From positions 2,678,372 through 2,742,371 of the forward strand of contig NC_134655.1 of assembly GCF_030463565.1 (NCBI RefSeq): 64,000 nucleotides of DNA, read 5' to 3'. The translations under genes were made by a program, and so were the position numbers. Each line of letters opens with the position of its first letter. The stretch's first letter is position 1. The notes beneath the pieces are model-generated. The model was not told where the DNA came from. It saw only the letters and a program-made list of their open reading frames with translations, and searched no databases. The DNA comes from Pelecanus crispus (taxonomy: Eukaryota > Chordata > Aves > Pelecaniformes > Pelecanidae). Positions 35,891-44,640 of this stretch are shown one piece after another.

Positions 35891-37335
35891 AGCCTCCCGG
35901 GCCAAACCCGCTGATGCAGAGGTTTTGTGCAAGCCGGGGTGCAGTGCACACCGCATCCCTGTGGTGCCCGCACCCTTCTGAGGCCGCCACTAAATGGGCA
36001 AGCGTTGACCGCAGTTGGGTGTCTAATCGCAACTGTGCCGCAAGACATGGTGTCCTCGCCGTCCGCACAGCGGCCAAGCCAGAGACAGCTCATTTTGGTG
36101 CGGGAAGGTCTCGCCCATCTCTGCAGCGTGGGGCGGGCGGGGACCTGTGTTCCCTGGTGCTGCAAAAGCCAACCATCCCTCCGTAGCTCTCCAAGAGGCA
36201 AAAGTAGGGTTGCAAGGGCGCTGTTGCAGGCAGGGTGGCAGAGGTCGCGTCTGCAAGCTGGGCCGTCGAATGGCTCCATTCCCAGCTACCTGCGAGAGAG
36301 GTTTTTCAGCCAAACCCACTCTTTTTCAACAGAGACAGGTGATTTTATAAGCCAGACTCCTGCCTGCCTGCCTCCACCTCCTCTGCTGTGTGGGTTTGAC
36401 ATCGGCACCTCAACCCCCAAACCCATCGCGGAGCCCTGCTCCTTCCTCCTGCCGGGCTGGGAGGCTGGAGCCCAGTAGCCGAAGGAGCACTGGGAGAAGT
36501 CCCTGCTCTCCGGCAGCAGCAGCGGTGAGAAAATGGCCTCATTTCCACCCCGTAGCTGCCAAGATTATGCAAAGCCTTTGAATGTAGGACTTCACGCGTT
36601 CTCCAGCGGCGCGCGGCCCCCGACAGCCCCGTTTTGGGGAGGCTGGCGGGCGCAGCGCGCTTGTTTGCCACCCTGATTAGTCAGCACTGCTAATTATAGC
36701 TGCGCTTTTCCTTCTTATAGCTCTTCAAGCGCCGTTGGAGTAATAGGGAACAACAGAGGCGCTGAAATAAGGCTGCATCCGCTCGCTGTGGAAAAGATGC
36801 CGGTATAAATCCAGGGATGGATTTCCAGCGGGGCGGCTTTGCACGCCCGTCTTGTGGGGTTTCAAGGCAACACGCTCACGGGTTTGCTGGCTCGGCTGCG
36901 GGATGCTGTGTTGGGAGCAGGAGCCAGGGTGGGAAAAGCTAATGTGAGGCAGGCAGGTAACGATGTTTCCCCAAGGAAAAGAAATAAAGCCGGTTTTGAT
37001 GCTTTTTGGGAAAAAAATGATAGAGAATTCCATCGCATCTATTTTATCACGTGTGTCCTAGGTATGGTTTTATTACAGCCCGTGATGGATAGCGGAGGAT
37101 GCTGCGGCGCTGGGGAAGCGCCTGCGAAGCCCCATGGCATTACCAGCCGGCGGCGATGGCGCGGGGCTCACTGCGCAGCCCAGGGGAGCTAAACCCAGCT
37201 GCCCGCCGGCGCGGTTGCCTGTGGTTTTCAGGGTGTTTCGGTTGCTGTTTGCAAAACCAACGCGCAGTGGTGAAAACGCTGCTGGCCCATCCGCTTTTGC
37301 AGATTATTGGCATCGTAGTTATTCCTCTCGGTGAG
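35891..37335. other. Intergenic, no gene seen
   Basis: A locally AT-rich patch at about 36670-36740 carries TTAGTCAGCA and CTAATTATAG, which resemble AP-1/MAF and homeodomain sites. No gene is recognised. Confidence 0.35.
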
Positions 37336-37404
37336 CTATGTTATGTTATGTTATGTTATGTTATGTTATGTTATGTTATGTTATGTTATGTTATGTTATG
37401 TTAT
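37336..37404. repeat. (TTATG)n pentanucleotide microsatellite
   Basis: About 14 uninterrupted TTATG units (69 bp), so probably length-polymorphic. Confidence 0.97.
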
Positions 37405-37811
37405 CAGACATAACCACCCGTTATGTCTGTTAAACAGCCGCCCTTGTGCAGACTTTGGTTACCAGTGGGCTCTGCCTTGGTTGGCCAGGTCATCAGTTGA
37501 TTGCCACCTCGTAACCCACCCAGGCGTTCATTAGCTCCTTCCTAATCACCACGAAGACCTGGCTATAGAAATAGCTGCAGCGAAGCAAGTCAGAGACAGG
37601 GGTAGAGATTCAGCGGCTCCCAAGTTCATCTCCTGCCCGCCAGGCAGCCATGTGGCCAGCCATTTGGGTTTTAACTAAAAAAGCCCAATTTCTACGGCAG
37701 GATGAGACCCAGGTCAAGCCCTGCAGTGGGTTGGCAGCACCCCGCACCCCCGCGGGGCAGTGCATGTGTTTAGCACTGAGCTTCCTCCCAAGGGCCAAGA
37801 GCCAGGGAGGA

Positions 37812-38204
37812 AGAACCATGGAATCATAGAATCACAGAATCATTTAGGTTGGAAAAGACCTTTAAGATCATCCAGTCCAACCATTAACCTAACACTACCA
37901 AGGCCACCACTAAACCAGTTAAGGGGAGAGTAATAATTAATGTCATGTTTCCTGGCTTGGTGGCTGGATTATTTTTTAATGAAAGCAAAACTAGAGATCA
38001 CTAAGGTTGGAAAGGATCTCTAAGATCATCCAGTCCAACCATTAACCCAACACTACCAAGTCCACCGCAAAACCAGTTAAGGGGAGAGTAGCACCCCCAC
38101 GCCTCCTGGCTTGGTGGCTGGATCATTTCTAATGAAAGTAAAAACCAGGAATCATTAAGGTTGGAAAGGACCTCTAAGACCATCAGTCCAGTCATCAACC
38201 CAGC
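37812..38204 (-). mobile_element. CR1 LINE 3' end with a tandemly repeated terminal unit
   Basis: In + reading it starts with GAATCATAGAATCACAGAAT and then GGTTGGAAAAGACCTTTAAG. The segment from GGTTGGAAA through CACTACCAA, AACCAGTTAAGGGGAGAGTA, CCTGGCTTGGTGGCTGG and AATGAAAG to ATTAA is repeated: units start at 37847, 38005 and, truncated, 38159 (periods 158 and 154 bp). Confidence 0.88.
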
Positions 38205-38299
38205 TGGTGGTGGGCTTGGTAGTGTAGGTTAATGGTTGGACTGGATGATCTTAAAGGTCTTGTCCAACCTAAACGATTCTATGGTTCTATGATTCTATA
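38205..38299 (+). mobile_element. CR1 LINE 3' end, opposite orientation, abutting the previous copy
   Basis: GGTTAATGGTTGGACTGGAT and the ATTCTATGGTTCTATGATTC tail. The two CR1 ends meet tail-outward with no spacer, which could form a hairpin. Confidence 0.88.
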
Positions 38300-39895
38300 C
38301 AGATGAGAGGGTCCAAGGGCCAGACTGGGGCATCTGGGTGCCTGAGGGCACGTACGGGGGGGATGCGCAGCCCATCCCTGCTCAGCCTTGCTGCCGGCTG
38401 GACCTGAGGGCCCGGAGCTGCAGCAGCCTCCCGTCTGCTGGGTAGGGGATTCAGCGTCCCCCAGCCGATCCGGTGGTGACAGCGGGGCTGCCCCTGCTCA
38501 GCCCCGTGGCTGCTGCCCGGCTGAGGCCGCCCGCACTCATCTCAGCCCAGGGGCCCTGGGTGGGCTGGGGCCCTGCAGAGCACCCCCTCCGCCACAACAG
38601 CTCCAGCCAGCCGGGCCCCTGCACCCCCCTCCCGGCAGAGGCAGCTGCCGACGGGAGTCAATCACAGCTCCTCACCCGCCTCCCCTTTTCCCAGGCAGTG
38701 CGTAATTACCGGGAGCGGGAGCGAATTCATTCAGCTCTTCGCTCAGATTTCCTCCGCCCCTTTTCATGCTGCTCATGTCACCCGGCACACAACGGCGCGC
38801 AGTCACGCGGCTGGCGGCCCCAGGTAGATGACGATTCCGGTCCCCTGGGACGGGGCTTGGCCTGATTAAGAACCCAGATGCTCCTAACTGGGGCGATGGG
38901 GTTCAGCCAAAACCGTCGATATTCACCTAAATATCTTTGCGCATCAGGAGCTGGAAATCCTTCCCGGCATCGAGCTCGCTGCGCTGCGTAGCTACAGCCT
39001 GGAAGAGAGAGGGGGATGAAGGAGTAAAGCCGGAGTGTTATGAAACCAGTAGGAAAGGGGGGAGAAGGTGTAGCTGAAATATCGCCGATCCAGGAGCTGA
39101 GCATCCCTGCTGTGAAGATCCTGCTCCCCCTCTGAATCATGGAGCTGTTTGTGGCCGGAAAAATAATCGTGTCTTTGGGATTCGTTGCTTTCCAGGCAGA
39201 TCCTTTCCCAAATAGTCGGGAAGGAAGCCTTGCGGGTGGGTGCTGCGGTGCTGGGAGGGGGACAGACCCCCACACCCGCTTGCCTCGGGCGGGTCCCCCC
39301 ACGCAGGGTGGGGGGGGGTGCCGGGCCGGGCAGCCCGCGCGAAGCTCCCAGGCGTTGATCCTCCTCGTCCCAGCTTTTACGCCGGCTGGAGGGAAGCCCG
39401 CGCAGGGCAAAGGCGCTGGGGCGCGACGTCTCCCCCACGTTGGGGGGATGCATCTGCCCCAGCTTCGTTGCACGGGACCCCCCCGGGGACCCCCCAGCTG
39501 CCGGCTCCTGAGGGTGCAAGGGGATGGGTGCTGCTGTCCCTGGGCATTGCCCTTGAAGAGCGGGGCAGCCGAGCCACGCCACGCCGGATCAGCCCCCCCC
39601 CCCCGGCTCCCTTCAGATCCCCGCGTCCCTCGGCACAAAGCGGTAAAAATAAACCTCGCCCGGCCGCCTTCGCCAGCCGCCGGGGCCTGGCTGGCACCCA
39701 AGCTGCATCCGCACGACGCAGGTGCGGCGGGCCCCGACCTTGGGGCGGTGCGGCGGGGCGGCGGGGAGCGCTTCATGAATGAACGGCGAGGCGGGCGCGG
39801 GGACGGGCGCACGGGTGGGGGCCGCGCGTGGGCGGCTGCGGGCGCGCGCGAGCCCCTCGTGCCTGCGGGCGTGGATGGGGATGGGGAGCGGAGAG
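38300..39895. other. GC-rich, CpG-dense upstream flank of the receptor gene
   Basis: No coding feature is recognised. Long antisense open frames (up to 380 codons, 38778-39920) are explained by composition. Confidence 0.45.
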
Positions 39896-39899
39896 CCAG

Positions 39900-40110
39900 C
39901 CTTCTTGTTATTCTGATCACAGCGGCTCTGATTCACAGACTTGGATCATGAATATAAGTGAAGACTTTGACGTCAGAGTTGAGATTTATCAGCAGATCCA
40001 ATGGGGCAGGAATATTAAGTGCAAGTCGATGCCAGCTATCTGCCAACGTTATTAGCAATGCTCGCCGAGGAATGAGGCTTAACACCAAGGACTGGAAGGA
40101 CCGGGAAGGA
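39900..40110 (+). promoter_or_regulatory. AT-richer island with a full CRE, upstream of the receptor promoter
   Basis: Inside a CpG-rich background lies about 200 bp of balanced composition containing the palindromic CRE TGACGTCA (39968-39975) and a CCAAT box (near 39995). It lies about 600 bp upstream of the putative TATA box. Because GPR3/6/12 receptors raise cAMP, feedback through CREB is conceivable, but that is inference. Confidence 0.4.
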
Positions 40111-40563
40111 AAAAAATAAAAACGGGGGGAAGCGAGCTGATCCTCGAGCATTAAAACCAGGTAAAACAACAACCCCCGGCAGCGGCGGCTGCCCCCCGGG
40201 GTTGGCTGCGTGCGGGAAGGGGCGATGCCGGCGGCGGGCAGAGCCCCCCCGACCTTCACACCTCGACTGCCCGGCCCGGGGAAGTGGGGGGGGGATGATT
40301 TACCCTGCAAAGGGGGGGACCGCAGGGGGCAGGGCAGGATTTTGCAGCTGTTTGCAGCTGGCTGGGAGCATCTTGCACCAGGCTTTTCCAAAGGATGGGA
40401 AGGGAGAAAGGAGAAAGTTAACGCAGGCTGTCCCTCGCCGCTGCCTTCCCCTTTCATCGGCGGCTCCGCATCCATGCGAGGGCTGCCTTATTAATAGTAT
40501 TTATTTTTACTCGCCGCACGCAAAAGAAGGGATGCGGGGGGGGTGCGGGGGGGGCACTCTGGG

Positions 40564-40573
40564 CTATAAATAG
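40564..40573 (+). promoter_or_regulatory. TATA box / MEF2-like site of the receptor promoter
   Basis: CTATAAATAG fits both a TATA box (TATAAATA) and the MEF2 consensus YTAWWWWTAR. It is set in a CpG island about 1.25 kb before the coding exon and on the same strand. A transcription start near 40595 and a non-coding first exon are inferred; GPR12 also has a non-coding first exon. Confidence 0.5.
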
Positions 40574-40893
40574 ATGGCGAAAGGTAGCCGTGCCCCGGGG
40601 AAGGGAGGGGGCCGAGGCAGGTGCCCGGTGCGCAGCGGCTGCGGACCCTGCGCCGGGGCAGAGCGCGGGGGCTGCTGCCGGCAGCGGGGAGCTGAGTTGT
40701 GCTCGGCCTCAGCCCGCCGGGAGGAGCGGGAGCGAGGGGTGCGGGGGGTGCGGGGGGGCTGGCGGTGTGCCCCGGCCTGGGGGGGGGGGGCGGGGAGGGG
40801 GTGACTTTCCCGGGGAAGCTGCAGTCGGGCTGGGGGGGGGGGGTGGGGGGGGAGGCGGGGGGGATGCGCCCTGCGGCGGGCGGGGGCGGCCTG

Positions 40894-41821
40894 GTGAGGG
40901 GCTCGGTGCGGGGTGGGTGCCCCCGGCAGCCGGTGCGGGGCTCGGTGCGGGGCTCCCCGGGCTCAGTGCGGGGCTCCCGGGGCTCGGTGCGGGGCTCGGT
41001 GCGGGGCTTGGTGTGGGGCTCGGTGTGCGGTCCCCCAGGCTCATTATGGGGCTCAGTGTGGGGCTCCCCGGGCTCGGTGCGGGGCTCCCGGGGGTCGTTG
41101 CAGGGCTCAGTGCAGGCTCAGTGCGGGGCTTGGTGCGGGGCTCGGTGCAGGGTCCCCCAGGCTCGTTGTGGGGCTTGGTGCGGGGGTCCCCGGGCTCGGT
41201 GAGGGGCTCCCGGGGGTTGGCACGGGGCTCCCCAGGCTCAGTGCGGGGGTCCCCGGGCTCGGTGCGGGGCTCGGTGTGGGGCGGGTGCCCCCGGCAGCCG
41301 GTGCAGGGCTCGGTGAGGGGCTCCCCGGGCTTGGTGCAGGTCGTGGTGCGGGGCTCCCCGGGCTCAGCGCGGGGCTCCCGGGGCTCAGTGCAGGGCTCAG
41401 TGCGGGGCTCGGTGCCGGGCCCCCCAGGCTCAGTGTGGGGCTCCCGGGGGTCGTTGCGGGGCTCAGTGCAGGCTCAGTGCGGGGCTTGGTGCGGGGCTCG
41501 GTGCAGGGTCCCCCAGGCTTGTTGCAGGGCTCAGTGCAGGGCTCCCTGGGCTCAGTGCGGGGCTCGGTGCGGGGCTCCCGGGGCTCGGTGCGGGGCTCGG
41601 TGCCGGGCCCCCCAGGCTCAGTGTGGGGCTCAGTGCGGGGCTCCCGGGGCTCGGTGCAGGGCTTGATGCAGGGCCCCCCAGGCTCGGTGCGGGGCTCCCC
41701 GGGCTTGGTGCGGGGCTCCCCGGGCTCGTTGTGGGGCTCAGTGCGGGGGTCCCCGGGCTCGGTGCGGGGCTCGGCGCGGGGCTCGGCGCCCCTCACCGCC
41801 GCCCTCTCCCTCTCTCCCCAG
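40894..41821 (+). other. Putative 5' UTR intron of the receptor gene
   Basis: A plausible donor (CTG|GTGAGG at 40894) and a strong acceptor (CTCTCCCTCTCTCCCCAG, ending 41821) flank the minisatellite. The acceptor lies immediately before the coding exon. The donor choice is uncertain because G-rich repeats supply several candidates. Confidence 0.45.
40895..41795. repeat. GC-rich minisatellite with roughly 360-bp higher-order structure
   Basis: Short units of GGGGCTCGGTGCGGGGCTCC type (10-14 bp) fill about 0.9 kb. Longer landmarks recur: GGGTGCCCCCGGCAGCCGGT at 40915 and 41283 (offset 368), and GGGGTCGTTG followed by GGGCTCAGTGCAGGCTCAGT at 41091 and 41447 (offset 356). The array lacks stop codons in several frames and creates large spurious open frames. 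Confidence 0.9.
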
Positions 41822-42873
41822 CGATGCTGCGCGGCCCCGCCGCCATGGGGGAGCCGTGGCAGCCGCAGCCGCAGCAGCAGCAGCAGCATCCCCGGCTGCC
41901 GGGGCTCGGCAACGCCTCGGAGCCCAGCGCCTGGCCGGCGGCGGCGGGTGGCCCGGGGACGGCGGCACCGGGCGGCGGGGCCGGGGGGGCCGTCAGCCCT
42001 TGGGACATCGCGTTGTGCGCCACGGGGACGGCGGTGGCGGGGGAAAACGCGCTGGTGTTGGCCGTGCTGTTCTACACGCCCAGCCTGCGGGCGCCCATGT
42101 TCCTGCTGATCGGCAGCCTGGCCCTGGCCGATCTGCTGGCCGGGCTGGGGCTAGTGGCCAACTTCGCCGTGCGGTACCTGCTGCGGCCGCCCAGCGAGGC
42201 TGCGGAGCTGGGGGCGGCGGGGCTACTGCTGGCCGCCTTCTCCGCCTCCGTCTGCAGCTTGCTGGCCATCACCGTGGACCGCTACCTGTCGCTGTACAAC
42301 GCGCTCACCTACCACAGCGAGCGCACGCTGGGCTTCACCTGCGCCATGGTGCTGCTGATGTGGCTGCTGTGCCTCGGCGTGGGGCTGCTGCCGCTGCTGG
42401 GCTGGAACTGCCTGCGGGAGCAGAGCGCCTGCAGCATCCTGCGGCCCGTCACCAAGGACAACGCGGCGGTGCTGGCCGTCACCTTCCTGCTCCTCTTCGC
42501 CCTCATGATGCAGCTCTACCTGCAGATCTGCAAGATCGCCTTCCGGCACGCCCAGCAGATCGCCGTGCAGCACCAGTTCATCGCCACGGCGCAGGCCACC
42601 TCCACCCGCAAAGGGCTCTCCACCCTCTCGCTCATCCTCGGCACCTTTGCCCTGTGCTGGATCCCCTTCGCCATCTACTCCTTGGTGGCCGATTCCAGCT
42701 ACCCCGTGGTCTACACCTACTCCCTGGCGCTGCCCGCCACCTGCAACTCCCTCATCAACCCCATCATCTACGCCTTCAGAAACCCGGACATCCAGAAGTC
42801 GCTCTGGCTGGCCTGCTGTGGGTGCATCCCTTCCACCTTCTCCTCCAGACCAAGGACATCCAGCGATGTGTGA
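41822..42873 (+). CDS. Class A GPCR of the GPR3/GPR6/GPR12 family (GPR12-like; possibly GPR185), CDS 41845-42873
   Basis: Family members are constitutively active Gs-coupled receptors that raise cAMP in neurons and oocytes. The coding region is one exon. I prefer the ATG at 41845 (GCCGCCATGG, strong Kozak), giving 342 residues; an in-frame ATG at 41824 would add seven. Features are a Q/P-rich N-terminus (residues 5-20), an N-glycosylation site NAS (23-25), seven hydrophobic segments, DRY at 145-147 in LLAITVDRYLSLYNALTYHS, CWIP at 271-274, NPIIY at 305-309, the palmitoylation-type CCGC at 324-327, and the C-terminus SSDV, which fits a class I PDZ ligand. SLRAPMFLLIGSLALADLLA and the YHSERT loop point to GPR12 rather than GPR3 or GPR6. 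However, the N-terminus, TM4, ECL2 and TM5 differ much more than expected of a GPR12 orthologue. Human GPR12 has 334 residues. Exact paralogue identity is uncertain. Confidence 0.93.
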
Positions 42874-44640
42874 GGACCGAGCACGGAGCCAGACGCGCTC
42901 CCTTCCTCTCCTCCTCCTCCTCCTTTTCCCCTCCATCCACGTTGTTTCCTACCGGGAGGAACATTTCCACCACCCCCCCACCCCCCCCGCCCCGGCCAGC
43001 ACATCTCGTTCCATGGAAAGATGGCCAAAAAAGAGAAAAAAGGGAAAAGGGCAAAAGAAGGGGGAAAGAAAGAGAGAGAGAGAGTAGAATGAGAATGGCT
43101 TCCTTCAGAAATGTTATTTTCTTACACATTTTATTTTTTATTTAAAAACGCAAAACACCAAAAAAAAAAGAAAAGAAAGAAAAGAAAAAAAAAAAAAAAG
43201 CATCTCCGTACAACGGTGTTTGTCTCCTCTCGGGGTAAGGAGCCAGGGGAGCCCCGGGCTTGCCAGCCCTGGCTGGGTGGCTTCCACCCCCCCCCGTGGG
43301 CACACCCCACGAGTGGCAGCTGCCGGGAAGGCCACAGGAGTGTGTGTGGGGGGGGATGGTGGGTCCCCCCCACGGCGGGGCTGGTCCCCACGCGTGGGGC
43401 GGTTGTGCGGGGCGGGCACCCCCCGTCCCCCTAAAATCAGGTCTTGCAATGCTATTGCAATAACGGGGGGGGGGGGGGGGGGGGCTCCGTGGGGGGTGGG
43501 GGGAACCCAGGGAAGGGGGGCGATGCCTCTCTGTTTGTACGTCGGTTGCGAAGCACTTTGAGGACCTGCGGGGCAAAAGGCACTTTAGGGTATGGCCGTT
43601 GTTTCGGGCTGTCGCGGGGATGGAGGGACCCGGGGAATCCATTCTGCCTCTCCCCCCCACCCCCCCCCAAAAAAAAAAAAAAAAAGGTGATTGCAGGCAG
43701 GGTGGGGGCTCACAGTGGGCAGGTGGCGAGGGCAGCCGGGGTGCCCTGCACCCCAAGGCCCTGGGGAGGCCGAGGAAGGGCTCCCCTGCCCGGCTTGGGG
43801 CCGTGGGGTGATGCTGCGCTCACTTCCACGCTGATCGTTTACACGGGTGGGATTTTCATCCAAAGACGGGGCCGGGCTTGCTGGGCTCCCCTAGAGGGAA
43901 GCCTCTGGAATCCCACGTGTTATTCCCGATGCTACCCGTTGTAACTTGCTTCGTGAGAGAAGCTACCCTCGTATTCCTCTCCTGCATCATGTGCTTTGCG
44001 GTGTTAGTGAGACCATGATGAAAAGTGCCCTTTATCTTGTGCTTTCTTTTGGCCGGGAGTGGAACAGCGCATTCACTTAAAAAGCAAGCAAGAAGCCAAG
44101 CAACCTTCAGCGGGGCGGCAGGGCTTGGGGTGCAACACCTAGGGTGGCTCAGGGCAGAGGAGGGGGTGCTGCTCTGGGGCGCGGCGTGGGAATCCGTCAC
44201 GAATGCAGGTTTGTGAGTCCTGCTGACAGAACCAGCTCGGTGATCGCGGCAGGAGATCCGTCCCCGCCAGCTGAGCCTGGGGTCCCGAACACGTTGCTCT
44301 CCTTTCGAGAAAGGCGCTGTGATCTCCAGCACCCGAAATGCCCCTCTTCAAAGCAGGAGCGAGGTTCTGCCGCGCCGTGGGCAAAAGGGACGGAGGTTCC
44401 CGGCAACCCAACCCGACGGCACCGCCGCCGCCGGACCGCAGCCACGTGTACACCGTGGTTTCGTGGGAGACAGAAATGTTCTTGCTTTGTGAGGCTGTAG
44501 TGGGTACGAAGCCGCTTTATGGCTGGATACAGGCACAACCGTATTTTCTCTCTGGATCTGCGCAATGAATTTTTCGCTCCCCAGAGCTAAGTGCACGTGA
44601 GAAAGCTATGAATCTCCAAAGTGTGCCTGGGGCTTGGACT
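42874..44640. other. Downstream of the receptor CDS; 3' UTR and homopolymer-rich flank
   Basis: Contains CT-, A- and G-homopolymer tracts (A-rich 43158-43200, G-run 43466-43484, A-run 43668-43685). Start of the receptor 3' UTR is certain; its end is not visible here, as no AATAAA is seen close to the stop codon. Confidence 0.5.

Noticed and set aside
35274-36279. Long - strand frames and the + frame with repeated NPNDG
   Set aside because: Produced by the 15-bp minisatellite. Several frames are open at once, which a real gene would not show.
38778-39920. 380-codon - strand frame
   Set aside because: Lies in a CpG-dense promoter flank where stop codons are rare; R/P/A-rich with no motif or conserved structure.
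39949-40055. ATG reading MNISEDFDV, superficially like the GPR12 N-terminus (MNEDLKV)
   Set aside because: Only a few residues resemble it, it stops after about 35 codons, and it has no donor leading in frame to the receptor exon, which has its own strong start.
40590-41666. 358-codon + strand frame upstream of the receptor
   Set aside because: G-rich minisatellite in the inferred 5' intron; low complexity (PGSVRGS repeats), no domain.
41856-43145. 429-codon frame overlapping the receptor
   Set aside because: Shadow frame of the receptor coding exon (+ strand, other phase); low complexity.
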